NCBI GenBank assembly: GCA_965260935.1
Contig: OZ253374.1
Span: 1,674,001 to 1,738,000, forward strand
Direction of reading: 5' to 3'
Source of the DNA: JBBROS01 sp965260935
GTDB lineage: Bacteria > Pseudomonadota > Alphaproteobacteria > Acetobacterales > Acetobacteraceae
DNA: 64,000 bases
Within the stretch, counting starts at the first letter, position 1. Every line of letters starts with the position of its first letter. Shown here piece by piece: positions 26,933 to 35,395 of the stretch. A model generated the notes under the pieces. That model searched no databases. It was given only the letters and a program-made list of their open reading frames with translations, and was not told where the DNA came from. Made by a program: the position numbers and the translations under genes.

Positions 26933-26992
26933 CCCTGCGGTGCAGGGATTGAGCAAGGAACGGCTCCGGGAGAGAACGTCATCTCCCGGAGC
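26933..26992. terminator. Pair of hairpins between convergent ferritin-like and transglycosylase genes
   Basis: CCCTGC-GGT-GCAGGG (26933-26947) and a perfect 11-bp stem GCTCCGGGAGA / TCTCCCGGAGC (26963-26973 with 26982-26992, 8-nt loop). The transglycosylase stop codon lies in the loop of the second. Neither is followed by a clear U-tract, but the position between convergent genes fits a two-way terminator. Confidence 0.45.
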
Positions 26993-27434
26993 TTGCGCCG
27001 CTCCTATGGCTGCCCGTATCTGGCACTTGAGGGTTCGGGGCGAACAGCGCGCGGGCTGCGCCGATGACCTTGGCACGATAGGCAAAATGGTAGACGGGCG
27101 TATGGGAATGGTAGTTGCCGACAGCTTGCATGAGGTCTCCTCCGGCCTCGTTCAGGTAGCGACGCATGATCAGGCCGGCGGCGGCGATGTTGAAGCAGGG
27201 GCGGTTGACCAGGCGGTCGCGCACGACGGCGGGGGAGAGGTTGGCGTAGCGGGCCAGCGGGACGAGCCAGACGCTGTTGACCTGCATGACGCCGTAGTCC
27301 TCGGAGCCGTTCGCGTTGCGGCTGACGAGGCCGGGGCGGCCGCCCTCGATTTTCTGGATGGAGGGGAGGACCCTGGGGGGCAAGGCGTACAGCCCGGCGA
27401 CAAGCGACATGCAAGCGACGAAGGGGACGGGCAT
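26979..27434 (-). CDS. Lytic transglycosylase (SLT-domain)
   Basis: Small periplasmic murein transglycosylase that cuts peptidoglycan, of the kind tied to secretion and pilus systems (VirB1/PilT-N/BfpH type). From the ATG at 27434 it is 151 residues. A short hydrophobic N-terminus is followed by LPPRVLPSIQKIEGGRPG, with the catalytic Glu in KIEGG. Then come NANGSEDYGVMQVNSVWL and AVGNYHSHTPVYHFAYRAKV, all SLT signatures. It is divergent from, and overlaps the start region of, gspG. Context suggests it opens the wall for the T2SS. A longer frame upstream is antisense to gspG and is rejected. Confidence 0.85.
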   Translation of the reverse strand: MPVPFVACMSLVAGLYALPPRVLPSIQKIEGGRPGLVSRNANGSEDYGVMQVNSVWLVPLARYANLSPAVVRDRLVNRPCFNIAAAGLIMRRYLNEAGGDLMQAVGNYHSHTPVYHFAYRAKVIGAARALFAPNPQVPDTGSHRSGASSGR

Positions 27435-27872
27435 GGGCGGACTGTTCCATGGGCGGATGCGCGCGGCAAGCGGGACGCCGGGTTCACGCTGCTGGAGATA
27501 TTGGTGGTGGTGGCGATCCTGGGGCTGCTGATCGGGCTGGTGGCGCCGGCAGCGTTGCGGCAGTTGGGCGGGGCGCGGGTTTCGGTGGCGAAGCAGTCGA
27601 TCGAGCGGCTGGGGTCGGTGCTGGACATCTATAAGCTGGACACGGGGAGCTATCCGACAACGGAGCAGGGATTGCAGGCTTTGGTGCAGCAGCCTTCGGG
27701 GGTTTCGAACTGGAACGGGCCGTATACGCGGGCGGACGGGACGCCTGTCGATCCTTGGAACCGGGCCTACGTATACCGGGACCCGTCGACGCGGGCGGGC
27801 AAGGCGTATGACCTTTGCTCGGCCGGGCCGAACGGGGATTTGCAGGGCAATGGGATGATCTGCAACCAGTAG
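27354..27872 (+). CDS. gspG: Major pseudopilin GspG, displaced from the T2SS operon and with unclear start
   Basis: Main subunit of the T2SS pseudopilus. The pilin part is clear: KRDAG|FTLLEILVVVAILGLLIGL with Glu at +5 (Phe codon at 27483). The GspG hallmarks follow: LDIYKLDTGSYPTTEQGLQA, NWNGPYTRADGTPVDPWNR and YDLCSAGPNGD. The 5' end is odd. No in-frame ATG, GTG or TTG exists for over 100 codons upstream, and the nearest near-start codon is CTG at 27354, used here as a placeholder. ATGs at 27433 and 27457 lie one frame off; the second would give an ideal short leader if one base were absent before the GGG codon at 27480. So the gene is either frameshifted, uses a rare start, or the read has an error. 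Confidence 0.75.
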   Translation: MDGGEDPGGQGVQPGDKRHASDEGDGHGRTVPWADARGKRDAGFTLLEILVVVAILGLLIGLVAPAALRQLGGARVSVAKQSIERLGSVLDIYKLDTGSYPTTEQGLQALVQQPSGVSNWNGPYTRADGTPVDPWNRAYVYRDPSTRAGKAYDLCSAGPNGDLQGNGMICNQ

Positions 27873-27886
27873 AGTGGCCGCGCGGC

Positions 27887-27909
27887 GCCCCGGCCGCTGC
27901 CGCCGGGGC
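27887..27909. terminator. Hairpin between convergent gspG and AhpD-like gene
   Basis: Perfect 7-bp stem GCCCCGG / CCGGGGC with a 9-nt loop, in the 61-bp gap between two convergent genes. No U-tract, so it is a probable rather than certain terminator. Confidence 0.4.
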
Positions 27910-27933
27910 AATTGCAGGGATAGGCCCTTTGGC

Positions 27934-28239
27934 TCAGCCGCCCATCAAATGGGTGCCGTGGGTGAGGGCTGCGCCGGCGCGGAGGGCGGCGGCGACGAAG
28001 GTGGTTTCAGCGAGCTCCTCGGTGGTGGCCCCGGCTTCCTTCGCCTGCTTGGCGTGGATTTCCAGGCAATAGGGGCATTGGGTGGTCAGGGCGACGGCGA
28101 GGGCGATGAGCTCCTTGTATTTCTTGGGAATCGCGCCGTCGGCGAGGGCGGCCTTGTCGAATGCCTGGAAGGCTTGCATCGCGTCGGGGGCGGCTTTGCC
28201 GACCTGCTCGAGTTTCTTCATGTTGGCCATGTCGTACAT
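27934..28239 (-). CDS. Carboxymuconolactone decarboxylase / AhpD-like protein
   Basis: Small all-helical protein of the AhpD/CMD family, probably a thiol redox protein. The ATG at 28239 is preceded by AAAGGGAG and gives 101 residues, the usual single-domain length. The CxxC-x2-H motif QCPYCLEIHAKQAKEAGA near residues 53-70 is the AhpD redox centre and proton relay. A longer frame to 28329 adds only Pro/Arg-rich residues. It is convergent with gspG and divergent from the ABC operon to its right. Confidence 0.87.
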   Translation of the reverse strand: MYDMANMKKLEQVGKAAPDAMQAFQAFDKAALADGAIPKKYKELIALAVALTTQCPYCLEIHAKQAKEAGATTEELAETTFVAAALRAGAALTHGTHLMGG

Positions 28240-28407
28240 GGGTTCGTCTCCCTTTGGTTCGCTGCGCCGGTTGGGCGCGGGGGTATCAGGGGCGTTGCGG
28301 CCGTGGCGGTCAAGGGCAGGGGCTGACACAAAACCTTTGCCAGCCGGTCACGCACGCGTCATCGTTCCCGGATTATGCGGCAGGCGGTTCGTTTTTGGAG
28401 AGGCAGG

Positions 28408-29508
28408 ATGCTGAGCAGGCGGGGCGCTTTGCAGGTTGGATTGGGGTTCGCGGCGTTGGGGGCGCGTCCGGGATGGGCCGCGGACAAGGCCGGGCCGAAA
28501 ATGCCTGCCAAGCTGGTTGCGGCGGCGAAGAAGGAGGGGGCGATCAACACGATCGCGTTGCCGCGGGATTGGGCGAACTGGGGGGCGACGATGGACCGCT
28601 TCCAGGAGCTGTACGGGATCAAGCTGACGAACGCGAACCCGGATGGCAGCTCGGCGGAGGAGTTGCAGGCGGTGCGGAGCCTGAAAGGGCAGTCGCGGGC
28701 GCCGGACGTGCTGGACCTTGGGCCTTCATTCGCCATCGCGGGAAAGCGGGAGAAGCTGCTGCAACCGTATAAGGTGGCGGAGTGGAAGAGCATCCCGGAC
28801 GACGTGAAGGATGCCGAGGGGTATTGGTACGGGGATTACTTCGGCGTCGAGGCGTTCGCGGTGAACACCGGGGTGGCGAAGAGCGTGCCGCGGACTTGGG
28901 GGGATTTGAAGAAGCCCGAGTATAAGGGAATGGTGGCGCTGAACGGCAATCCGCTGGGGGCGGGGGCGGCGTTCTCGGCGGTGTTCGCGGCGGCGTTGGC
29001 CAATGGCGGCAGCTACGACAACATCGAGCCCGGGATCGAGTTCTTCGGGGAGCTGGCGAAGCTCGGCAACCTGAACCCGGCGGCGGCGACGCCGGGCAGC
29101 TTGATCTCGGGGCAGACGCCGATCGTGATCAACTGGGACTATCTGGGGCTCGGGTACAAGAAGTCGGCGGCGGAGAAGGCGGCGATCGACGTGCAGGTGC
29201 CGAAAGAGGCGGGGCCGTTCGGGAACTTCTACGCGTCGGCGATCAGCGCCCGTGCGCCCAATCCGGAGGCGGCGAAGCTGTGGATGGAGTACGTGTATTC
29301 CGACGAGGGGCAGATCGCGTTCCTGGAGGGGTTCGCGCATCCGATCCGGTTCAACGCGCTTGTCGCGGCGGACAAGATTCCGCCGGCGATCATGAACAAG
29401 CTGCCGCCAGCGGAGGCGTACAAGGACGTGAAGTTCGCGACGCCGGAGCAGACGGCCGCGGCGCAGAAGAAATTGCAGGACATGTGGCCGCGCGTGGTTA
29501 AGCTGTAG
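28408..29508 (+). CDS. ABC transporter periplasmic solute-binding protein (family 1/6 type)
   Basis: Periplasmic receptor of the importer encoded by this and the next three genes. From the ATG at 28408, preceded by GGAGAGG, it is 366 residues. It opens with a twin-Arg-bearing signal (SRRGALQVGLGFAALGA, cleaved near GWA-ADK). The mature part resembles the iron/thiamine/2-aminoethylphosphonate/spermidine receptor group: KLVAAAKKEGAINTIALPRD, then PDVLDLGPSFAIAG and SDEGQIAFLEGFAHPIRF. The ligand cannot be told from sequence alone. Gene order receptor-permease-permease-ATPase fits the polyamine/phosphonate type. Confidence 0.86.
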   Translation: MLSRRGALQVGLGFAALGARPGWAADKAGPKMPAKLVAAAKKEGAINTIALPRDWANWGATMDRFQELYGIKLTNANPDGSSAEELQAVRSLKGQSRAPDVLDLGPSFAIAGKREKLLQPYKVAEWKSIPDDVKDAEGYWYGDYFGVEAFAVNTGVAKSVPRTWGDLKKPEYKGMVALNGNPLGAGAAFSAVFAAALANGGSYDNIEPGIEFFGELAKLGNLNPAAATPGSLISGQTPIVINWDYLGLGYKKSAAEKAAIDVQVPKEAGPFGNFYASAISARAPNPEAAKLWMEYVYSDEGQIAFLEGFAHPIRFNALVAADKIPPAIMNKLPPAEAYKDVKFATPEQTAAAQKKLQDMWPRVVKL

Positions 29509-29521
29509 GTCCGCTTCGCGG

Positions 29522-30352
29522 TTGCGGTATCTTTCGATCGGGGCGTTCATCGGGTTCGCGCTCCTGTTCATGGCGGCGCCGACGGTGGTCTTGGCCATCC
29601 AGTCGGTCTCGGGCGAGGACGGGTTCACGCTCGAGTTCATCCGCAGCCTGGGCGAGTACCGGTATCGGGTGGCGTTCGCGAACTCGGCCATCCTGTCGGT
29701 CGCCTCGGCGACGGTGGGGGTGGTTGTCGGAGGCTTAGTCGCGCAGGCGGTGCTGAAGCCGGGGGCGCCGGAGTGGCTGCGCTCGGGGGTGACGAGTTTC
29801 TCGGCGGTCGCGGCCAACTTCGCCGGGGTGCCGCTGGCGTTCGCGTTCATCTCGACGCTGGGGACGCTCGGGCTGCTGACGGGCCTGCTCAAGCAGGTGG
29901 GAATCGACCTTTACGGGATGGGGTTCAGCCTGTTCTCGCTGAGCGGGCTGACGCTGGTCTACGCGTATTTCCAAGTGCCGCTGATGGTCATCATCATCAG
30001 CCCGGCGATCGCGGCGCTGCGGCCCTCGTGGCGGGAGGCGGCGGAGAACCTGGGGGCGAGTTCCGGGCAGTATTGGCGGATGATCGGGCTGCCGGTGCTG
30101 GCCCCGGCTTTGCTGTCGGCGTGGATCCTGCTGTTCGGGAGCGCCTTCTCGGCTTACGCGACGGCTTATGCGCTGACCTCGGGCAACATCGGGCTGGTGA
30201 CGACGGAGATCAGCAACGTGCTGTCAGGCAACGTGATGGCGTCGCCGCAGACCGGGGCGGCGCTGTCGGTGGGGATGATCGCGGTGATGGCAGGGGTGCT
30301 TCTGATGAGTTCGTTGCTGAGCCGGCAGGCCGCGCGCTGGACCGGGCGTTGA
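29522..30352 (+). CDS. ABC transporter permease, first of pair
   Basis: Inner-membrane permease with six predicted helices, 276 residues from a TTG start 13 bp after the receptor gene. The EAA loop that binds the ATPase is REAAENLGASSGQYWRMIGLP near residues 170-190, typical of PotB/PhnU-like permeases. It ends in GTTGA overlap with the next permease, so the two subunits are made together. Confidence 0.85.
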   Translation: MRYLSIGAFIGFALLFMAAPTVVLAIQSVSGEDGFTLEFIRSLGEYRYRVAFANSAILSVASATVGVVVGGLVAQAVLKPGAPEWLRSGVTSFSAVAANFAGVPLAFAFISTLGTLGLLTGLLKQVGIDLYGMGFSLFSLSGLTLVYAYFQVPLMVIIISPAIAALRPSWREAAENLGASSGQYWRMIGLPVLAPALLSAWILLFGSAFSAYATAYALTSGNIGLVTTEISNVLSGNVMASPQTGAALSVGMIAVMAGVLLMSSLLSRQAARWTGR

Positions 30353-31119
30353 GGCGGCTGGGGCCGGGGCATTGGGTGGTGCTGGGGGCGGCAGGCGTTT
30401 ATTTCGCCTTGCCGCTGGCGATGACGCTGGCGTTCAGCTTGTGGGAGGGGCAGGGTCGTTACGGGCTGGCGGCGTACTCGGAGCTGCTTGCCAAGCCGGG
30501 GCTCGCGGAGAGCTTGCTGCTGTCGCTTGAGCTGGCCGTGGCGACGGCGGCGTTGCTTGTTGTGCTGCTGTTGCCGGCGATGATCTTCATGAACCTGTAT
30601 GCGCCGCGGCTGCGGCCGGTGTTCGAGTTCATCGCCGTGCTGCCGTTCGTGGTGCCCGCGATCGCGTTGGTGGCCGGGCTGACGGCGTTGTTCACCGGGC
30701 CCGGGTGGCTGATCGGCAGCCCGTTCTACCTGGTGATCCCGTATTTCTTCCTGGCGCTGCCTTATGCGTACCGGGCTTTGGACGTGGGGATACGGTCGCT
30801 CGACCTGGCGACGTTGACCGAGGCCGGGCAGAGCCTGGGGGCGGGAACGGGGCAGATCATCCGCCTCGTGGTGCTGCCGAACCTGCGCCCGGCGCTGGTG
30901 GGGAGCCTGCTGCTGACGCTGGCGGTGGTGGTGGGGGAGTTCACGTTCGCCAACGTGCTGCTGTTCCGGACGTTCGCCGTGTTCGTCAACCAGGTGGGGC
31001 AGCACGAGGCGACAGAGGCGGCGGCGCTGTCGGTGGTGAGCTTCCTGATCACCTGGGGGGCGATGCTTGGGGTGCTGCTGGCCGGGCGGGGGCAGGCGCC
31101 GGTGATCGGGACCAAGTAG
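30349..31119 (+). CDS. ABC transporter permease, second of pair
   Basis: Partner permease, 256 residues, starting at the TTG that overlaps the previous stop. It has six hydrophobic helices and the EAA loop TEAGQSLGAGTGQIIRLVVLP near residues 161-181 (PotC/PhnV-like). The stop abuts the GTG of the ATPase gene with no gap. A longer frame beginning near 29773 is a shadow of the first permease and is rejected. Confidence 0.84.
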   Translation: MRRLGPGHWVVLGAAGVYFALPLAMTLAFSLWEGQGRYGLAAYSELLAKPGLAESLLLSLELAVATAALLVVLLLPAMIFMNLYAPRLRPVFEFIAVLPFVVPAIALVAGLTALFTGPGWLIGSPFYLVIPYFFLALPYAYRALDVGIRSLDLATLTEAGQSLGAGTGQIIRLVVLPNLRPALVGSLLLTLAVVVGEFTFANVLLFRTFAVFVNQVGQHEATEAAALSVVSFLITWGAMLGVLLAGRGQAPVIGTK

Positions 31120-32190
31120 GTGGCAACCATCGCGGCGGAGGGGGTCCGCAAGGTTTACGGCGGGGTGGAGGTGCTGGCCTCCGTCGACCTCGCGATGGGG
31201 GATGGGGAGTTGGTGTGCCTGCTGGGGCCGAGCGGGTGCGGCAAGACGACGCTGCTGCGGATCGTGGCCGGGTTCGTCGCGCCGGACGCGGGGCGGGTGG
31301 TGGTGGGGAACAAGGACGTGACGCGGCTGCCGGCGTCCTCGCGTCGGATGGGGATGGTGTTCCAGGCTTATAGCCTATTCCCGAACATGACGGCTTTGGA
31401 CAACGTGCGGTTCGGGCCGCGGGTGGCAGGGCGGCCTAAGGGCGAGCAGGTGACGCGGGCGCGGGCGTTGCTGGAGATGGTGGGGCTGGGGGGGCAGGCG
31501 GGGCAGTTCCCGCACCAGCTTTCGGGGGGGCAGCAGCAGCGGGTGGCGTTGGCGCGGGCGCTCGCGGTGCAGCCGGAGGTGCTGCTGCTGGACGAGCCGC
31601 TGTCGGCGCTGGACGCCAAGGTGCGGATGCAATTGCGCGACGAGATCCGGCGCATCCAGCGGGAAACGGGGGTGACGACCATCCTGGTGACGCACGACCA
31701 GGAGGAGGCGCTGTCGGTCGCGGACCGGGTGGCGGTGATGAACGGTGGGCGGCTGCTGCAAGTGGCGAACCCGGCGGCGATCTACCGCGAGCCGGCGGAC
31801 GCGTTCGTGGCGCGGTTCATCGGGGCGGCGGCGGTGCTGCCGGGGGTGGCCGAAGCCGGGGGGGTGCGGGCGGGCGGCGTGCTGCTGCCGGCGGACGCGG
31901 CGGGGCGGCATGGGGCGGGGGCGAGGGTGGAGCTGTTCCTGCGGCCGGAGCACGTCCGGCTGGAGCGGATGGATGGGACGCTGCCCGGCGGGATGCTGGC
32001 GGCGGAGGTGACGGAGACGACGTTCCTGGGGTCGTTGACGCGGGTTCGGGTGAGCCTGCTGGACTTGCCGGGGAGCGACGGGGTGTGGGCGGATTTGCCG
32101 GGCGAGCAGGCGGACGGGCTGGAGCCGGGCGACCGGGTGGCGGCGGGATGGGACGGGGGAAGCCCGCGGGTGCTGGCCCGGGAGAGTTGA
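31120..32190 (+). CDS. ABC transporter ATPase (PotA/CysA-type)
   Basis: ATP-hydrolysing subunit of the importer, 356 residues from GTG. Walker A is LLGPSGCGKTTLLR near residues 36-49, the Q-loop is GMVFQAYSLFPNMTALDNV, the signature is QLSGGQQQRVALARAL, and Walker B is LLLDEPLSALDAKVRM. The switch His is in ILVTHDQEEALSVADRV. A C-terminal TOBE domain (about residues 240-350) contains LFLRPEHVRLERMDG. It is the last gene of the set; 92 bp separate it from tctC. Confidence 0.92.
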   Translation: MATIAAEGVRKVYGGVEVLASVDLAMGDGELVCLLGPSGCGKTTLLRIVAGFVAPDAGRVVVGNKDVTRLPASSRRMGMVFQAYSLFPNMTALDNVRFGPRVAGRPKGEQVTRARALLEMVGLGGQAGQFPHQLSGGQQQRVALARALAVQPEVLLLDEPLSALDAKVRMQLRDEIRRIQRETGVTTILVTHDQEEALSVADRVAVMNGGRLLQVANPAAIYREPADAFVARFIGAAAVLPGVAEAGGVRAGGVLLPADAAGRHGAGARVELFLRPEHVRLERMDGTLPGGMLAAEVTETTFLGSLTRVRVSLLDLPGSDGVWADLPGEQADGLEPGDRVAAGWDGGSPRVLARES

Positions 32191-32282
32191 CGGGGCCGTT
32201 TCGGGGGATGAATGTGGCCGGCAAGCAGATGCGCCCGGTTCGTGCCGGCGAGCGCGCATCGTGGACTGGGAAGGAAACGGCG

Positions 32283-33260
32283 ATGAGGACAACGATCGGG
32301 ATTGCGGCGGCGGCGCTGCTGGCATTCGGCGGCGCGGCAGGGGCGGCCGATGCGCCGTCGCGCCCGGAGTGCGTGGCGCCAGCCAAGCCGGGGGGCGGGT
32401 TCGACCTGACGTGCCGGATCGCGGTGCAGGGGCTGGAGGCGGCGCACGCGCTGGGGCGGCCGATGGCGGTGACGTACATGCCGGGAGGGATCGGGGCGGT
32501 CGCTTACAACCTGTTCAACACGAACAAGGCGAAGGACCCGGACGCGATCGTGGCGTTCTCGACCGGGTCGATACTGAACATGGTGACGGGGAAGTTCGGG
32601 CGCTGGACGGTGAACGACGCGCGCTACGTGGCGACGGCGGGGGCGGATTACGGGGCGGTGGTCGTGCGCGCGGATTCGCCGTTCAAGACTTTGCCGGAGC
32701 TGATGGACAAGCTGAAGCAGAACCCGGCGTCGGTCGTGATCGGGGCCGGGGGATCGGTGGGCAGCCAGGACTGGATGAAGGCGGCGCTGCTGCTGCGGTC
32801 GATAGGGGGCGACCCGCGGAAGATGCGCTACGTGGCGTTCGAGGGCGGGGGAGACTCGATCACCAACCTGCTGGGGGGAAACATCCAGGTCTATACCGGC
32901 GACGTTTCGGAGATGAAGGCGCACCTTGATTCCGGCGACATGCGGATTTTGGCGGTGCTGTCGCCGGAGCGGTTGCCGGAGCCTTACGCGACGTATCCGA
33001 CGGCGAAGGAGTTGGGGTTCGACGTAACCTGGACGATCTATCGCGGCTACTACATGGGCAAGAACGTGCCTGACCCCGCTTACCAGTTCTACGTCGACGC
33101 GTTCGAGAAGGCGCGGGAGACGCCGGAATTCCGCAAGATCCAGTCGGATGCCGGGCTGTTCCCGTTCAACAAGACGGGCGAGGAGCTGAAGGCGTTCATC
33201 GAGGGCGACGCGGCGCGGATGCGCGAGGTTGCGGAGTCTGTGGGGCTGATCAAGAGCTGA
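32283..33260 (+). CDS. tctC: Tripartite tricarboxylate transporter receptor TctC (Bug family)
   Basis: Periplasmic binding protein for a TTT importer. The ATG at 32283, with GGAAGGAAA upstream, gives 325 residues including a signal peptide (MRTTIGIAAAALLAFGG, cleaved near AGA-ADA). The mature start CVAPAKPGGGFDLTCRIAVQ is the Bug-type pyrrole pocket region. The later stretches NPASVVIGAGGSVGSQDWMK and AYQFYVDAF fit. The ligand is a carboxylate by family, not further defined. The first gene of tctCBA. Confidence 0.88.
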   Translation: MRTTIGIAAAALLAFGGAAGAADAPSRPECVAPAKPGGGFDLTCRIAVQGLEAAHALGRPMAVTYMPGGIGAVAYNLFNTNKAKDPDAIVAFSTGSILNMVTGKFGRWTVNDARYVATAGADYGAVVVRADSPFKTLPELMDKLKQNPASVVIGAGGSVGSQDWMKAALLLRSIGGDPRKMRYVAFEGGGDSITNLLGGNIQVYTGDVSEMKAHLDSGDMRILAVLSPERLPEPYATYPTAKELGFDVTWTIYRGYYMGKNVPDPAYQFYVDAFEKARETPEFRKIQSDAGLFPFNKTGEELKAFIEGDAARMREVAESVGLIKS

Positions 33261-33277
33261 GGCGAGAGGCGGCGGGC

Positions 33278-33709
33278 ATGGCCGACCGGATCTTCGCCGT
33301 TGCCGTGTTGGCGTTCGCGGCGGCTTACGGGACGGTGGCCTGGGGGCTGGAGGCGCCGTTCGCGTATGATCCGCTGGGACCGTCCACTTGGCCGAAAATC
33401 CTGGCGGGGGTGCTGGCCTTGAGCGCATTGGGCTTGCTGGCGCGGCCTGATCCGAACCCGTCGTGGGGAGGGGCAGGGACGTTGGGCCGGGTGGGGCTGA
33501 TGGTCGTGGCGCTCTCGGCTTACGCGGTGCTGTTCGAGCCGCTGGGGTTTGTGGTCTCGACGACGCTGTATTGTACCGGGACGGCGCTGGCGTTTCGGGC
33601 CAGGGCGTTGCCTGCCGTGGCGTTCGGGGCGGCGTTCGGGCTGGGAGGGTATGAGATCGGCACGCAGTTGCTGGCGCTTAACCTGCCGGCCGGCATCCTG
33701 CCGATCTGA
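33278..33709 (+). CDS. tctB: Tripartite tricarboxylate transporter small membrane protein TctB
   Basis: Small membrane subunit, 143 residues with four hydrophobic helices. It contains the TctB-like YDPLGPSTWPKILAGVLAL near residues 28-46. Position between tctC and tctA (17 and 12 bp gaps) confirms the call; sequence conservation is low in this family. Confidence 0.83.
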   Translation: MADRIFAVAVLAFAAAYGTVAWGLEAPFAYDPLGPSTWPKILAGVLALSALGLLARPDPNPSWGGAGTLGRVGLMVVALSAYAVLFEPLGFVVSTTLYCTGTALAFRARALPAVAFGAAFGLGGYEIGTQLLALNLPAGILPI

Positions 33710-33721
33710 TCCGGAGCGCAC

Positions 33722-35233
33722 ATGCTGCAAACGTTGTCGGATCTTTGGACCGGGTTCGGGGTGGCGGCGTCGCCGCTCAACCTGGGGCTGGTGCTGTTCG
33801 GGTGTTTTGCCGGGACGCTGATCGGGGCTTTGCCGGGGATCGGGCCGATCAACGGGGTGGCGATCCTGCTGCCGATCGCCTACGGGCTGGGGCTGCGGCC
33901 GGAAAGCTCGCTGATCCTGCTGGCGGGGATCTATTACGGGGCCGAGTACGGGGGGCGGATCTCGTCCATCCTGCTGAACGTGCCGGGCGACGCCGGGGCG
34001 GTGATGACGACGCTCGACGGCAACCCGATGGCGAAGAAGGGGGAGGCGGGGCGGGCGCTGTCGCTGTCGGCGGTGTCGTCGTTCGTGGGGGGGACGCTGT
34101 CGGTGATCCTGATGACGCTGTTCGGGCCGTTGCTGGCGCGGCTGGCGATCACGTTCGGGCCGGCGGAGTACGTGGCGCTGATGGTGTTCGCGTTCGCGAC
34201 CTTGTCCTCGCTGGTGGGGAGCAACGCGACCAAGACGCTGATGGGGGCGGTGCTGGGGCTGATGATCGCGACGGTGGGGGTCGATGCGAATACCGGGGTG
34301 AACCGGTTCACGTTCGGCATCCCGGACCTGTTCTCGGGGATCGACTTCCTGGTGATCGTGATCGGGCTGTTCGGGATCGCGGAGCTGCTGCACCTGGTGG
34401 AGATGCAGGCGCGGGGGACGGTGGCGGCGCTCGCCGTGGGGTCCACGTTTGTCAGCATGCGCGATTTGATGTTCGTGAAGTGGACGATGCTGCGGTGCTC
34501 GCTGATCGGGTTCATCGTCGGCGTGCTGCCGGGGACGGGGGCGTCGGTCGCGTCCGCGGTGGCGTACGGGACGGAGAAGCGGCTGGCGGGGGAAAGCGGG
34601 AAGACGACGTTCGGGGCGGGGGACTTGAGGGGGCTGGCGGCGCCGGAGGCGGCGAACAACGCCTCGGCCGGAGGGTCGATGGTGCCGATGCTGACGCTTG
34701 GGGTGCCTGGGTCAGGGACGACGGCGATCCTGCTGGGGGCGCTGCTGATGTTCAACGTGCAGCCGGGGCCGCTGATGTTCACGCAGCGGCCGGAGATCGC
34801 GTGGGGGCTGATCGCTTCGATGTACATCGGCAACGTGGCCCTGCTGCTGATCAACCTGCCGATGGTGGGGCTGTTCGCGCGGCTGTTGACGATCCCGCAG
34901 GCTTACATGATCCCGCTGATCGCGGTGCTGTCGTTCATCGGGATCTTCTCGATCGTGGGGAGCTCGCACGAGCTTTACATGATGATCGGGCTCGGGGTGT
35001 TCGGGTGGGTGCTGCGGAAGATGGATTTCTCGCTGGCGCCGGTGATCCTGGGCGTGGTGCTGGGGTCGTTGTTCGAGGACAATCTTCGGCGGGCGCTGTC
35101 GATCTCGGGCGGGGACTGGTCGGTGCTGTTCAAAAGCGGGGCTTGCTGGGTGTTGTACGCGATGGCGGTGGGGATCGTGGTTGTGCCGGTGGTGATCGGG
35201 CGGCGGCGGGGGTTGCGGGAGGCGGAGGCTTAG
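33722..35233 (+). CDS. tctA: Tripartite tricarboxylate transporter large permease TctA
   Basis: Large permease of the TTT system, 503 residues, with ten or more hydrophobic helices. The diagnostic N-terminal motif GTLIGALPGIGPINGVAILL is near residues 30-50. Other TctA elements are YYGAEYGGRISSILLNVPGD and APEAANNASAGGSMVPMLTL, and GVPGSGTTAILLGALL. The stop at 35231-35233 is the last GC-rich base context before the AT-rich island. Confidence 0.94.
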   Translation: MLQTLSDLWTGFGVAASPLNLGLVLFGCFAGTLIGALPGIGPINGVAILLPIAYGLGLRPESSLILLAGIYYGAEYGGRISSILLNVPGDAGAVMTTLDGNPMAKKGEAGRALSLSAVSSFVGGTLSVILMTLFGPLLARLAITFGPAEYVALMVFAFATLSSLVGSNATKTLMGAVLGLMIATVGVDANTGVNRFTFGIPDLFSGIDFLVIVIGLFGIAELLHLVEMQARGTVAALAVGSTFVSMRDLMFVKWTMLRCSLIGFIVGVLPGTGASVASAVAYGTEKRLAGESGKTTFGAGDLRGLAAPEAANNASAGGSMVPMLTLGVPGSGTTAILLGALLMFNVQPGPLMFTQRPEIAWGLIASMYIGNVALLLINLPMVGLFARLLTIPQAYMIPLIAVLSFIGIFSIVGSSHELYMMIGLGVFGWVLRKMDFSLAPVILGVVLGSLFEDNLRRALSISGGDWSVLFKSGACWVLYAMAVGIVVVPVVIGRRRGLREAEA

Positions 35234-35306
35234 GCGATAAAAAAATAGAAATATCTAATACAAAACTGTATAATTGTAGAGCAAAATAAGTAATAATAAA
35301 TGCTGT

Positions 35307-35336
35307 TTGAACATTGATATGGTTGCTAGATATAAT
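35307..35336 (+). promoter_or_regulatory. Sigma70-type promoter of the Mrr-like gene
   Basis: TTGAAC (35307-35312), an 18-bp spacer and a perfect TATAAT (35331-35336), followed about 60 bp later by the ATG. This is the cleanest consensus promoter in the window and lies inside the AT-rich island, so the cargo gene brings its own promoter. Confidence 0.6.
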
Positions 35337-35395
35337 AAGGTTTTTAGATATTTGCTTTTATAAACCAGGAAGTTAAGGTTTAAAACTGCGTTATA

